A stretch of 64,000 nt of DNA from NCBI GenBank assembly GCA_021324655.1, contig JAJPIP010000097.1, positions 1 through 64,000 of the forward strand. Direction: 5' to 3'. This document shows positions 35,372 to 44,509 of the stretch, one piece after another. The DNA is from Pseudomonadota bacterium. GTDB taxonomy: Bacteria > Chloroflexota > UBA5177. Positions within the stretch are counted from its first letter, which is position 1; every line of letters begins with the position of its first letter. Position numbers and translations under genes: made by a program. The notes beneath the pieces were generated by a model. The model worked only from the letters and a program-made list of their open reading frames with translations, searched no databases and had not been told where the DNA came from.

Positions 35372-36418
35372 GTGAGTGCGAGCTATAGTTACGATCAGGC
35401 GGATCGCTTGATCGGATTGACCAAGGGGACCACAACGGCCAGTTACGTCTACAACGGGGACGGGTTGCGCATCAGCAAGACGGTGAACTGGAGGACCACC
35501 TCCCAGGTGTGGGAGGTGGCGGAGGGGATGCCTCTCCTCATCCAGGATGGGACCAATAACGACGTCACCGGTCCTGGTGGTCTCCCCGTAGAGCGCATCA
35601 CCTCGAACGGGGAAGTCCTCTACGTCTACCAGGATCAGCTGGGCAGCACGCGGGCGCTCCTCAATCAGAGCGGACAGACCGTGGCGACGTTTGCCTACTT
35701 CGCCTATGGGACCCTCAAGAGCAGTACCGGGACGACCACGACTCCGTTCGGCTTTGCCGGCCAGTACACGGATGCCGAGTCCGGGCTTCTGTACCTCCGA
35801 GCCCGCTACTACGATCCGAGCACGGGACAGTTCACAGCTGTTGATCCGTTTGTTGACCGGACGCAGCAGCCTTACAGCTATACTCGCGGTAATCCGATGA
35901 ATATGGTCGATCTCTCGGGGCTCTTTAGCTACCAGTACACGTTCTCGCTCGGAAGCGTGCAGCAAACCGGCGGAGCTGCTAACGTGATGGCGTACCTGCA
36001 GGCTCATCTGGGCACCATGTTCCCGTTCTCCACAGGAGGCTGCACCACAGTAGTACTCAATGAGCACTGTGTCTTTGTACCCTTCCAGATCGGTCCAGCC
36101 CAGGTATTGGATCCGCTCTACGTCAGCGCCGTAGGGGCCACTTGCTTTACTCTTGCGACGACGCCGGATAACCACGACATCGGTCCCCGCGGCCACGTCA
36201 CATTCGGCACGTATGACAGCGGTGGGACAGTGTACCTCCAAGTGACCGCCGACGCTCCTCACGCCGCGTGGTGGATAGATCCCGTGGCGCCGGGAGATGC
36301 CTATGACACGTGGTTCTCGTTGGCGTTCGATCTTCGCCAGGCTCTAGGAACGCTCGACCCATCTTATTACCTTCCGTTCGGGCCGTCGCTCCCTCTCATT
36401 CCCGGTCCTGGGGGATAA
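35372..36418 (+). CDS. Rhs/YD-repeat protein, 3' tip fragment with variable C-terminus
   Basis: 348 residues from GTG at 35372. YD-type repeats (YSYDQADRL, YQDQLGSTRAL) lead to the conserved Rhs core YLRARYYDPSTGQFTAVDPF and NPMNMVDLSGL, the boundary that precedes variable toxin domains. The last 165 residues (about 184-348) are unlike the core and contain GGCTTVVLNEHC and a Pro-rich end; no toxin family was recognised. The reading frame continues upstream without a start and without the usual long repeat region, so the 5' part is lost or was never here. The stop TAA overlaps the ATG of the next gene as TAATG. Confidence 0.75.
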   Translation: MSASYSYDQADRLIGLTKGTTTASYVYNGDGLRISKTVNWRTTSQVWEVAEGMPLLIQDGTNNDVTGPGGLPVERITSNGEVLYVYQDQLGSTRALLNQSGQTVATFAYFAYGTLKSSTGTTTTPFGFAGQYTDAESGLLYLRARYYDPSTGQFTAVDPFVDRTQQPYSYTRGNPMNMVDLSGLFSYQYTFSLGSVQQTGGAANVMAYLQAHLGTMFPFSTGGCTTVVLNEHCVFVPFQIGPAQVLDPLYVSAVGATCFTLATTPDNHDIGPRGHVTFGTYDSGGTVYLQVTADAPHAAWWIDPVAPGDAYDTWFSLAFDLRQALGTLDPSYYLPFGPSLPLIPGPGG

Positions 36419-36750
36419 TGAGAAATAACGCGTCCAGAGAAACGTGGAAATCACTATGGATTGCGCGGTGGATCGGGCTCGTCTGGGAACTCGCCGGCTT
36501 TGGCTACTACACGTATGGCGCGTTCGATGCGGCGTTAAGACACCTAAGAGGCGGGCCCGACGTGGTTGGCGTCTTCTTTCTGGTCACGCCTCCTGTGGAA
36601 CTCGCCTTTGTCGCCGGAGGAGCGCTCGGTATCCTGGTGGCTCGTAGGCCGGGTCTGGCGCTACGGTGGTCTGTACATGTCCTCGGCTACCTTGTATCGA
36701 TCGACCTCCTTGTGGTCTTGCTGTATGTGTATGCCTATGGCATTGTTTAG
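36418..36750 (+). CDS. Small membrane protein coupled to the Rhs tip (candidate immunity protein)
   Basis: 110 residues, start overlapping the Rhs stop (TAATG), which couples translation. Three hydrophobic segments are visible: WIGLVWELAGFGYYTYG, VVGVFFLVTPPVELAFVAGGALGILV and HVLGYLVSIDLLVVLLYVYAYG. No family was recognised. Tight coupling to an Rhs C-terminal variable domain is the usual place of the cognate immunity gene, and a membrane protein would fit protection from a membrane-active toxin; this is inference. Confidence 0.6.
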   Translation: MRNNASRETWKSLWIARWIGLVWELAGFGYYTYGAFDAALRHLRGGPDVVGVFFLVTPPVELAFVAGGALGILVARRPGLALRWSVHVLGYLVSIDLLVVLLYVYAYGIV

Positions 36751-37003
36751 GACGCGGAGGCGCAGGCGGTCGTGAAACGGACCACGTCCTCAAAGATGCC
36801 GCCGACAGCGTCACACCCGCCAATCACCTCAAAAACCTCCCAGCCTGTTGAAAAAGGCGTTCTAAGGGTGTCTCGGTCGTCCAGCGTGTCGCTCTGCGTT
36901 CACATCCGGCTGTCCGAAGTCGCTGCGCCCGGACTCGCTTGCACTTGCGGGCGCAAACACGTCTTAACACCGAGGTGGGTCTCTACACCTCGCTCAACAG
37001 CCC

Positions 37004-37942
37004 TTATAGGTCTGGAATGGTCACAATCCTCCCAGCCCGGTTGAGGCAGAGAATCGCGATCTGCGAGTTGTGGATGATCTGGAGGCCGTCCCGGTACCCT
37101 CCCTCAATCTGCGTCTCGTGGAGCCGTCCATCATCACCGTGATCTGGCACCCGCTCCCCGGCGACAGAACGGAGGTCTGCCGGTTGGTCGTTTGGGACGG
37201 GCTTTGAGGAAGCCGCGTAGATGTTCGAGCCGCCCAGTTCCGGCGGGTTATCCCGTCCGCCAAGGCATCGCAAGGTGTAGAGCTTCGGGAACCGGATAAG
37301 CAGGTAGGGCCAGAACGCCACGTCGTCTCCCCACTCCGCGACGACCAACGGATCAATGTCGGTGTCGTCAACCGAGAAGTCGACGCGTTCCTCCTCAAAG
37401 TTGACCCAGACAGGATCCCAGTGGACGACTGCCACGAGGCCTCCACGTTCCATCAGCCAGAGTCCGACCAGGATGGAGTCGTGCAGCGTGTAGTGCTCAA
37501 GGAACGTCGCCATCGTGGTGGCCTGTGCTTGCTCCCACGGGAAGTAGTCGTCAATGAGATCACGCTTGAGCCAGCGAGGGTGGTAGCCGTGCAGGTACTC
37601 CATTTCCCGGAGTGTTTCCGATGGCACGACCTCCTCTGATTGGACCTCCTCGGCGTTGGGAGGTCCGGCTCTCGGCTCTCGGGAGTCATCGAGGTCCGAC
37701 TCCTGTAGTCCTTCCCAGTCGGTGACAGTGCCCTTGTCATGCCACGCGTCCTCCAGAATCTCCCAGATGCCTGCCAACCGGTCTCGCGCACGGGAGAGCG
37801 CTACAAACTGTTCAATCGCTCGGTCACCGCATGCAGCGAGAATAGATCGCAGGGCCTGTTCCCGCTCTTCCGACGAGAGGTAGATCGTCGCCGCCCACTC
37901 ATCCAGATGGTTCTGCAGTTGCTCAATGACTCGCACGTCCAT
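37004..37942 (-). CDS. Hypothetical protein, unknown function
   Basis: 312 residues, no signal or membrane span. It starts MDVRVIEQLQNHLDEWAATIYL, is rich in Asp/Glu in the middle (NAEEVQSEEVVPSETLREME) and contains a Trp/aromatic region (HYTLHDSILVGLWLMERGG, VVHWDPVWVNFEEE, AEWGDDVAFWPYL). No family recognised. Its base composition is less GC-rich than neighbouring genes, and it lies between an Rhs tip and a broken transposase, so it may be acquired. It could be an immunity-type protein, but this is only positional. Confidence 0.6.
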   Translation of the reverse strand: MDVRVIEQLQNHLDEWAATIYLSSEEREQALRSILAACGDRAIEQFVALSRARDRLAGIWEILEDAWHDKGTVTDWEGLQESDLDDSREPRAGPPNAEEVQSEEVVPSETLREMEYLHGYHPRWLKRDLIDDYFPWEQAQATTMATFLEHYTLHDSILVGLWLMERGGLVAVVHWDPVWVNFEEERVDFSVDDTDIDPLVVAEWGDDVAFWPYLLIRFPKLYTLRCLGGRDNPPELGGSNIYAASSKPVPNDQPADLRSVAGERVPDHGDDGRLHETQIEGGYRDGLQIIHNSQIAILCLNRAGRIVTIPDL

Positions 37943-38030
37943 AGCTCAGTATGCATTCGCCCGCCCGACTACCCCTTTGACAGCACGGGCGGACTGCTAT
38001 CACTTCACGCCTAGAAAGCCGCCCCATCTC

Positions 38031-38867
38031 ATGCTCGGTCCTCCCAAGCGGCGCGACCTGGATCGGTCAGTTCTGGTCTCGCTAGAACAGCTTATTCCTG
38101 CTGGCCACTTTTACCGACATCTCGATGCGGTGTTCGACCTGTCGTTCGTCCGCGACTGGGTCAAGGATTGCTATGCGGTGAAGGGACGGCCATCCATCGA
38201 TCCGGTCGTCTTCTTCAAGCTCCGACTGGGCATGTCTTTCGACGGTATTCACTCGGAACGGCAGCTCATCGAGGTCGCCTCCCTCAACGTGGCCCATCGC
38301 TGGTATTTGGGATGCCGCCTCGATGAGCCACTCCCGGACCATTCCAGCTTGACCCGTATCCGTCAGCGTGTCGGGCTTGCGACCTTCCGACGCTTCTTCG
38401 ACGGGGTGGTCGAGCGGTGTCAGCAGGCCGGATTGATCCGGGGCAAGGAACTGCGGGTGAATGCCACCAAGCTGCGAGGGAACGCGAGCAGCGACTCCAT
38501 GGTGCCCCGGCTGAAGAAAGTGGCGGGTGACCATCTCACCGAGTTGTTCGGTGAGCAAGAAGACGACAAGGTCCAGGAAGACTAAGCGGACCCTGCACCA
38601 GCCCTCCTCCATTCTCCTTCCCATCCTGCGCCAGCAGCGACAGAGAGGGACACCGGCACCGAGGTAAAGCGTTGGGACATGCTGGAGACCTGCCGCCTTG
38701 ATCCCGCCCGTCCCCCTCTCAAGGCTATGAGCGCATCTCGAACCGCAAGATCAGCCTGAGCGATCCGGGTGCCGCCCCTATCACCCTGGCAGACCGGCGC
38801 TCGGCCCTCGGGTATCAGACCCACTACATGATCGACGGTGGTAAGGCGCGCATCATCCTTCATTTTC
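38031..38867 (+). pseudogene. IS1182-family transposase, truncated and decayed
   Basis: An open frame from ATG 38031 to a stop at 38585 encodes the N-terminal part: MLGPPKRRDLDRSVLVSLEQ, HFYRHLDAVFDLSFVRDW, RPSIDPVVFFKLRLGM, PLPDHSSLTRIRQRVG and ELRVNATKLRGNA, all typical of IS1182. After the stop, sequence up to about 38867 still matches the middle region when read in a shifted frame (LADRRSALGYQTHYMIDGGKARIIL). The C-terminal catalytic part is absent. Not functional. Confidence 0.85.
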
Positions 38868-39090
38868 AACGGGCTGCTCCGTTTTCAAGACGGCAGGTGC
38901 ACGGGCCCGAATGCCTCCGGTCCGTGCGGAAGGAGCCATCTCGTTAGCCGTCTCCCAATCAACGGGCCGCCGCGTCGATCAAGGCACGCTTTCGAGACAA
39001 AGGTCTCAGGAGTTATCGTCCCTTGATGGATGACCTCGGCCGGCGGCGGTGGGGCAAGGGATGCGCGCAGCGGGTACCGTGCCGGATCGC

Positions 39091-39096
39091 TAGCAT
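39091..39096 (+). promoter_or_regulatory. -10 hexamer TAGCAT for the Nudix gene
   Basis: TAGCAT ends nine bases before the ATG at 39106; no ribosome site is visible. Confidence 0.45.
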
Positions 39097-39105
39097 ACAG
39101 CGACT

Positions 39106-39639
39106 ATGGCGACGATCGGCGTGAATGTGGCCGTCTTACACGACGGCAAGGTGCTTCTGACGAAGCGTGAGGACTACCACGTCTGGTGCCTGCCCGGTGG
39201 GCACATCGATCCCGGCGAGACCTTCCCGCAGGCGGCGATCCGCGAGGTGCGGGAGGAGACGGGACTCGAGGTCAGGCTGGATCGGCTGGTGGGGATCTAC
39301 TCGCGCCCTCACTGGGGTGACTATCACATCGTGGTGTTCGCGGCAAGGGCGGTGGGTGGCGCGATGCGCGGTCAGCCCGGCGAGGTGATCGCGATGGGCT
39401 ACTTCGCGCCTGATGCGTTGCCGGAGGCGTTGTTGTTGGGGCAGCGGCAGCGGATCCTGGATGCGGCGGCGGGGAAACGTGGCATTTGCCGGCGGGAGCC
39501 GTATCCCTTGCCGTTTGAGGGGGCGTTGCCACGGGAGGAGATGTACCGGCGGCGGGATGCGTCGGGGTTGGCGCGAGAGGAATTCTACAGGCGGTATGTC
39601 GGGGTACTGGAGAAGGACTCGAGTGAGGAGGAGGTGTAG
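39106..39639 (+). CDS. Nudix hydrolase
   Basis: 177 residues; cleaves a nucleoside diphosphate linked to another moiety, with Mg. The Nudix box is complete: G32-x5-E38-x7-REVREETGL (46-54). The start [23 protein letters not shown] is the usual first strand pair. The C-terminal 60 residues are Arg-rich and partly low complexity ([16 protein letters not shown]). Substrate not predictable; ADP-ribose or oxidised nucleotide types are possible. Confidence 0.9.
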   Translation: MATIGVNVAVLHDGKVLLTKREDYHVWCLPGGHIDPGETFPQAAIREVREETGLEVRLDRLVGIYSRPHWGDYHIVVFAARAVGGAMRGQPGEVIAMGYFAPDALPEALLLGQRQRILDAAAGKRGICRREPYPLPFEGALPREEMYRRRDASGLAREEFYRRYVGVLEKDSSEEEV

Positions 39640-40203
39640 GGCGATCGTTCGGCGTTGGACCGGGCGTTGCGGACTACGCCGGCGGCGGGACACTGCTCCG
39701 CTGCGCTCCGCGGTCCCGCCCTACGCGCGTTGCGGTCCCTCGTCCACGAGCGCCTGGCGCGTTGCGGCCCACTAGCCGTGGAATTGTGGCCCGCTAGGCG
39801 TGGATGTGGCCCCCACCAGCCGATTACGGTCGGGACGCGGCCCCTGTCCGCGTCTGTGGTCCCGGCATACCTCGGACACAAGCTGCCGTGCCGTCCCGGC
39901 ACACCATACGCCGTGGTCGGACCCGTGACCGGAGTATTGGGGCCGACCCACGCTTGAGGGAGGGGACGGGGGCGGACGCGGACAGGGCCGCGTCCCTACG
40001 GGAGGTAACGCTGTTCCCGGAGCATGCAGGAACCGAGGCGCGGACGGGGCATGGTCCTGCTGACGTGGACGATGGCCGCGCGCGTTGTGGTGACCTCGAC
40101 GCGCGAGTTGTGGTGCCCGTGGAAATCACGGTCCGCACAGCGTGAAGGTGCGGCGCCGGTCTTGCGGTTTGGCGCGGCTCTGGCCGGCGATCGCGCGCGG
40201 GCC
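39640..40203 (+). other. Non-coding gap with palindromic repeats
   Basis: About 560 bases without a convincing gene. It holds a REP-like palindrome (39684-39725) and an 8-bp stem (39974-39981 with 39988-39995) followed by CCTAC. Long plus-strand frames here are continuations of antisense shadows of the ppx operon. Confidence 0.6.
39684..39725 (+). repeat. REP-like palindrome, copy A
   Basis: Begins GGCGGGACACTGCTCCGC and ends CGGTCCCGCCCTACG, partly self-complementary (GGCGGGAC with GTCCCGCC). Near-identical copies lie at 62969-63012 and 48536-48572, a degenerate one near 14582-14612. Confidence 0.7.
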
Positions 40204-41085
40204 TCATCCGCCGAGCATGTCCACGATCATGCCTTCGCGGATACCGCCGGTGGCGATGGTGATGCGCGTGGCGCCGTAGAAGGTGACGATCGCGTCCAGC
40301 ACCTGGATACCGGCCGGCAGCACCTCGGCACGCGCCGGCTGGATGCCGTAGCGGTCGGCAATGCGGCCGGCGGGGTAGTGGGCGAGGATGCCGAGCACCT
40401 CGTCCAGATCGTCGAGGGAGATCTCATCGGTCTCCTTGTCCAGCAGCCGGGGAATGTGTCGGGCGGAGCCGCCCACCAGCACGGCATGGTTGGCCCGGAA
40501 GGCAGGCAATCCCTTCAGCAGGTCGTGGACGTGGGTCACCAGCTCCTCGCGTTCCTCGGGGCGGGGCGGATCCTTTCGGAAAAAACGCTCCGTCAGACGT
40601 CCGCCGCCGATGGGAAGGACACGCGCCCAGAGGATCTCTTTGTCCCGGGAGGCAATCACTTCCCCGCTGCCGCCGCCCACGTCGGCGGTGACGGTGGGGC
40701 CGGAGAGGTCGAGATCGCCGGTGGCGCCCAGGAAGGTGAGACGCGCTTCCTCGTCCCCGCTGATCACCCGCACGTCCAGGCCCGTCTCACGCCGGACCCG
40801 ATCCAGCAACTCCTCGCCGTTCTCCGCGTCGCGCACGGCGCTGGTCGCGACGGCGGCCACCCGCTCGGCTCCGTTGGCGTGCGCATCGTCGGCGAACCGG
40901 CCGATGACCCGGACGGCACGGTCCATCCGCTGCGGCTCCAGGAGATGTGTCTCCGCCACCCCCGCGCCGAGCCGCACGAATTCGCTCAGGTCCAGCACCG
41001 TCTGAAGACGGCGGCCCTCCGCTCGCGCGACCAGGAGGCGGATGGTATTGGAGCCGATGTCGAGCGCGCCGAGCAGGGAGGTCAC
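40204..41085 (-). CDS. ppx: Exopolyphosphatase / pppGpp phosphatase (Ppx/GppA)
   Basis: Hydrolyses polyphosphate ends or converts pppGpp to ppGpp; 293 residues, the short single-domain form. Actin-like ATPase marks: ALDIGSNTIRLLVA (phosphate 1), AAVATSAVRDAENG, VISGDEEARLTFLGA, ADVGGGSGEVI (phosphate 2) and ATGGIREGMI at the end. GTG start at 41085 overlaps the coiled-coil gene stop by four bases. Operon order is phosphoesterase, coiled-coil, ppx, diverging from ppk1, so polyphosphate turnover is likely. Confidence 0.9.
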   Translation of the reverse strand: MTSLLGALDIGSNTIRLLVARAEGRRLQTVLDLSEFVRLGAGVAETHLLEPQRMDRAVRVIGRFADDAHANGAERVAAVATSAVRDAENGEELLDRVRRETGLDVRVISGDEEARLTFLGATGDLDLSGPTVTADVGGGSGEVIASRDKEILWARVLPIGGGRLTERFFRKDPPRPEEREELVTHVHDLLKGLPAFRANHAVLVGGSARHIPRLLDKETDEISLDDLDEVLGILAHYPAGRIADRYGIQPARAEVLPAGIQVLDAIVTFYGATRITIATGGIREGMIVDMLGG

Positions 41086-41333
41086 GGACCGCTCTCGCCG
41101 GTCAGGTCATGCAGCCGTTCGCGCGCCTGGCTCACGACCGCGGTCCGGCGTTCCACCCGCTCCGTCGCCTTCTGCAGGCGGCGCGCCGCGCGCTCCTGCG
41201 CATCCTTCACGTCCTGCTCTCCCTGCCGAATCGCCTCCGACCGCTCTTCCTGCGCTGCGTGCAGGTCAAGCAGGGCGCGATCCAGCCGCTTTTGCGCCTT
41301 CTGCACGGCGTCTTTATCACTCTTGCGCGGCAT
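41082..41333 (-). CDS. Small basic coiled-coil protein
   Basis: 83 residues, almost entirely helical and rich in Arg/Lys/Glu/Gln (KAQKRLDRALLDLHAAQEER, ERAARRLQKATERVERR) with heptad spacing. It overlaps ppx and directly follows the phosphoesterase (stop and start overlap at 41333), so the three are co-translated. No named family recognised. Position next to ppx and ppk1, and a similar gene beside the ROK kinase, suggest a polyphosphate-granule or structural role, as an inference. Confidence 0.72.
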   Translation of the reverse strand: MPRKSDKDAVQKAQKRLDRALLDLHAAQEERSEAIRQGEQDVKDAQERAARRLQKATERVERRTAVVSQARERLHDLTGESGP

Positions 41334-42031
41334 TACCGGTTCCGGTAGGAGGCGCGCAGCAGCGCCCGGCCGGCATCCGCCGCGTCGGGCATGCCGGACG
41401 TCTCCATCAGCCGCAGCGTCTCGTCGATGTCATACGGGATGCGCACCTCCTCGACGGTCCGGCGCTCACCGTCCCAACGCACAATGGTGTAGGCGGCGCG
41501 GCGGTCACGATCCCTGGGATGCCCCACGCTGGATACGTCGGCCAGGAGAGTGCCGTCGACGGGGCGGAGAAACTGGATGTGGGTGTGGCCGAAGGCGAGG
41601 ATGGGGGCAGTCACGGCGTCGAGGTAGGGCTGTAACTGCTCGCGCGTCATCTCGGGCCAGATGTGATCCTCCAGGTTGAGGGGATTGGCGTGCACGATCT
41701 GGATCGCCGCCGCGCCGTCGCGGTCGAAGGTGAGGGAGAAAGGCAGGGAGGCCAGCCAGTCCAGACGCTCGGCACCGAGCGTCTCTCGCGTCCACGCGAC
41801 CAGCCCTTCCTTGTCCTCCACCCCGGAGACGACATCGGCGTCGGTGTTGCCCATCACGGCCTGCCAGCCACGCTCCCGGATGACGTCCACCACGGCCGAC
41901 GGCTCCGGTCCCTCCAGGCAGAGATCGCCGGCGACATAGACGGCGTCGGCAGGAGGAAGTGAAGCGGCCACCGTTTGCAGCGCCGGCAGGTTGCCGTGGA
42001 TGTCGGACATCAGGATGACGGTTGTTCCCAT
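41333..42031 (-). CDS. Metallophosphoesterase, YfcE/MJ0936-like
   Basis: 232 residues with a full calcineurin-like metal site: DIHGN, AGDLC (GD), GNTD, a His in IVHANPL, and GHTH. It likely cleaves phosphodiesters or phosphomonoesters of small molecules; family members include phosphodiesterases and possible diadenosine tetraphosphatases. First gene of the ppx operon. TACGAC lies seven bases upstream of its ATG, a weak leaderless-type box. Confidence 0.88.
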   Translation of the reverse strand: MGTTVILMSDIHGNLPALQTVAASLPPADAVYVAGDLCLEGPEPSAVVDVIRERGWQAVMGNTDADVVSGVEDKEGLVAWTRETLGAERLDWLASLPFSLTFDRDGAAAIQIVHANPLNLEDHIWPEMTREQLQPYLDAVTAPILAFGHTHIQFLRPVDGTLLADVSSVGHPRDRDRRAAYTIVRWDGERRTVEEVRIPYDIDETLRLMETSGMPDAADAGRALLRASYRNR

Positions 42032-42038
42032 CGCAATC

Positions 42039-42044
42039 GTCGTA
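42039..42044 (-). promoter_or_regulatory. Possible -10 hexamer TACGAC of the phosphoesterase-ppx operon
   Basis: Minus-strand TACGAC ends seven bases before the ATG at 42031. It matches TAnnnC rather than TAnnnT, so it is weak. Confidence 0.3.
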
Positions 42045-42106
42045 CTGCCCCAGGATGTGCAACTCTAAGGTATCGCACGCATGCATGTGCCGTGCCGGGA
42101 GACCAG

Positions 42107-44224
42107 ATGGCCGAGAGCACGCGTCTCAAGGATGGCGCGCACCCCCAGAAGGCGCCGCCGGTCAACCTCAACTCACCCGATCTCTATATCAACCGTGAGC
42201 TGAGTCTGCTGGCCTTCCAGCGCCGCGTGCTGGCGCAGGCCGCCAATCCCCGCCACCCCTTGCTGGAGCGGGTGAGATTCCTGGCGATCGTCAGCATCAA
42301 CATCGACGAGTTCTTCATGGTCCGGGTGTCGGACCTGATGGACGAGGTGCAGAGCGGGGTGATGTTCCTGGGGCCGGACGCGATGACGCCGGCGCAGCAG
42401 TTGGTCGCCATCCGGAAGGATGTGCAACGGATTCTGAAGGAGCAGCGGCGCATCTACTGCGATGAGCTGCTGCCGCAGCTGGCGGCAAACGGCATCCGTA
42501 TCGTCGGCCTCGAGGAGCTCTCCACCAAGCAGCGCGCCGCCCTGCGCACCTACTTCGAGCAGCAAATCTTTCCCGTTATCACGCCGCTGGCGATCAACCG
42601 CGGGAATCCCTTTCCCCATATCTCCAACCTCAGCGTCAACCTGGCCGCGGAGCTGCAAGGGCCGGAAGAGACGCTCTTCGCCCGCGTCAAGATCCCCGAC
42701 GTGATTCCACGCCTCCTTCATCTCGAGGCGATTCTGGGCGAGCACGTGGCCGGTAAGAGCCGGAACTACACCTTTGTCTGGCTGGACGAGGTCGTCGCCC
42801 TCAATCTCTCCACCCTCTTTCCCGGTGTGCCGGTGCTCTCCAGCCACTCGTTCCGGGTGGTGCGCGACGCCGACATCGAGATTCACGAGGAAGAGGGAGT
42901 CGATCTGCGCGCCAGCATGGAGCAGGGGTTGCGCCAGCGCCGCTTCGGCGAGCCGGTGGCGCTCTTCGTGGAAGAGTCCATGCCGGAGCGCGTCCGTCAG
43001 TTCCTGTGCGAGCGGCTCGACCTGGGTCCGGACGCGGTCTACGCCACGCACCGTCCGCTCGGCTTGAAGTCGCTGATGGAGCTGACCTCGATCGACCGCC
43101 CCGATCTCAAGTATCCGCGCCTTGTGCCGCGGGTCCCGCCCGCCGTGGCCGGTGGGGGCTCCCTGTTTGCTGTGATCGACCGGCACGACGTCCTGGTCTA
43201 CCACCCGTACGAATCGTTCGCGCCGGTCGTGGATCTCCTCTGGGAGGCGGCGCGCGACCCGGACGTCCTGGCTATCAAGATGACGCTGTACCGGGTGGGA
43301 ACCGACTCGCCGGTGGTGGAAGCGCTGCTGGATGCGGTCAACCGCGGCAAGCAGGTGGCCGTGCTCGTCGAGCTGAAGGCGCGCTTCGACGAGGAGTCCA
43401 ATATCGAGTGGGCGACCGAGCTGGAGCGGGCCGGCGTGCACGTCGTGTACGGCTTCATCGGTCTGAAGACGCACGCCAAGGTCGCGCTGGTGGTGCGCAA
43501 GGACGGCGAGGGCGCGATCCGCCGCTACGTGCACGTCGCCACGGGGAATTACAACCCGGAGACGGCGCGCGGCTACACCGATCTCGGTCTTTTTACCGCC
43601 GATCCCGACTTCGGCGCCGATGCGACCGACCTGTTCAATTTCCTCACCGGCTACTCGACACAGGTGACGTATCGCCGCTTCCTGGTGGCGCCGAGTGACC
43701 TGCGAGAGGCGTTGCTGGCCAAGATCGAGCGTGAGATCGAGATCGCGCGGCGGGGCGGCCAGGGACACCTCATCTTCAAGGTCAACAGCCTGGCCGATCG
43801 CGAGTTCATGCGCGCCCTGTACCGTGCGTCGCGGGCGGGAGTCAGGGTGGATCTCATCGTGCGTGGCGTGTGTTCGCTGCGCCCGGGGATCCCCGGCGTG
43901 AGCGAGAACATCCGCGTGGTCAGCCTGGTGGGACGGTTCCTGGAGCACAGCCGGGTCTACTGGTTCGGGAACGGCGGGAACCCGGAAATGTACCTGGGGA
44001 GCGCCGATTTGCTGCCGCGGAACCTGAATAACCGCATCGAGGTTGTCTTCCCGCTCTGTAAGCCGGATGCACGGGAGCGGGTCTATCGTGACGTGTTGCA
44101 GGCGCAACTGCGTGATACGGTCAACGCCTGGGCAGAGCAGGCGGACGGGACGTATAAGCCGATCGAGCCGCCCCCCGGCGAGGAGCCGTTCGACAGTCAG
44201 GCGTGGTCTATCGAACATGCGTAG
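42107..44224 (+). CDS. ppk1: Polyphosphate kinase 1
   Basis: Makes inorganic polyphosphate from ATP reversibly; 705 residues, normal for PPK1. ATG at 42107 follows GGGAGA; longer readings overlap the divergent gene. The N domain starts DLYINRELSLLAFQRRVLAQA, SINIDEFFMVRVS is typical of it, and the catalytic domain has the autophosphorylated His at H456 in KTHAKVAL (equivalent of E. coli His435), VHVATGNYNPETA and LVGRFLEHSRVYWFGNG with the second essential His. Divergent from the ppx operon; the shared 75-bp region would carry both promoters. Confidence 0.96.
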   Translation: MAESTRLKDGAHPQKAPPVNLNSPDLYINRELSLLAFQRRVLAQAANPRHPLLERVRFLAIVSINIDEFFMVRVSDLMDEVQSGVMFLGPDAMTPAQQLVAIRKDVQRILKEQRRIYCDELLPQLAANGIRIVGLEELSTKQRAALRTYFEQQIFPVITPLAINRGNPFPHISNLSVNLAAELQGPEETLFARVKIPDVIPRLLHLEAILGEHVAGKSRNYTFVWLDEVVALNLSTLFPGVPVLSSHSFRVVRDADIEIHEEEGVDLRASMEQGLRQRRFGEPVALFVEESMPERVRQFLCERLDLGPDAVYATHRPLGLKSLMELTSIDRPDLKYPRLVPRVPPAVAGGGSLFAVIDRHDVLVYHPYESFAPVVDLLWEAARDPDVLAIKMTLYRVGTDSPVVEALLDAVNRGKQVAVLVELKARFDEESNIEWATELERAGVHVVYGFIGLKTHAKVALVVRKDGEGAIRRYVHVATGNYNPETARGYTDLGLFTADPDFGADATDLFNFLTGYSTQVTYRRFLVAPSDLREALLAKIEREIEIARRGGQGHLIFKVNSLADREFMRALYRASRAGVRVDLIVRGVCSLRPGIPGVSENIRVVSLVGRFLEHSRVYWFGNGGNPEMYLGSADLLPRNLNNRIEVVFPLCKPDARERVYRDVLQAQLRDTVNAWAEQADGTYKPIEPPPGEEPFDSQAWSIEHA

Positions 44225-44246
44225 ACAATTGCCCTCATGCGCAGGG

Positions 44247-44482
44247 TGGCCCTCACCCCCGGCCCCTCTCCCATTGCGATGGGAGAGGGGAGATGTGGTG
44301 CGGGGTGGGCTGGAGATATCACGGTCTCGGTCCCCGTCGCGTCTGAGGACAGCGCGATCTACCTCTCAAGCTTCCCCCTCGCCCACCGCAGTGGGAGAGC
44401 AGCGTGTGAGACCAGGGCCTGCCGCAGGGGTGACAGAGACAGCCCTGGGCGCACACGTTGTTGGGTTAGGGGGTGAGGGCCA
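44247..44482 (+). mobile_element. 236-bp MITE-like element, copy 1
   Basis: Bounded by a perfect 14-bp terminal inverted repeat, TGGCCCTCACCCCC at 44247-44260 and its complement at 44469-44482. It contains an inner palindrome CCCCTCTCCCATTGCGATGG around 44263-44290. Copy 2 (53773-54008) has the same length; both ends are nearly identical and about 50 bp in the middle differ. A spurious frame reads through it (LTPGPSPIAMGEG), a peptide often mis-annotated in draft genomes. No obvious target duplication. Confidence 0.85.
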
Positions 44483-44509
44483 GTCGGGTGAGGGCCGGGT
44501 GGAGGTTGG

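Noticed and set aside
39640-40203. CRISPR or tandem array
   Set aside because: The repeats are isolated palindromes without regular spacers.
40024-41679. 551-residue plus-strand frame
   Set aside because: Antisense to ppx, the coiled-coil gene and the phosphoesterase.
42173-44218. Very long minus-strand frame opposite ppk1
   Set aside because: Shadow of ppk1; no recognisable domain.
44237-44476. Small protein with LTPGPSPIAMGEG
   Set aside because: Reading through the 236-bp palindromic element; the same occurs at the second copy.
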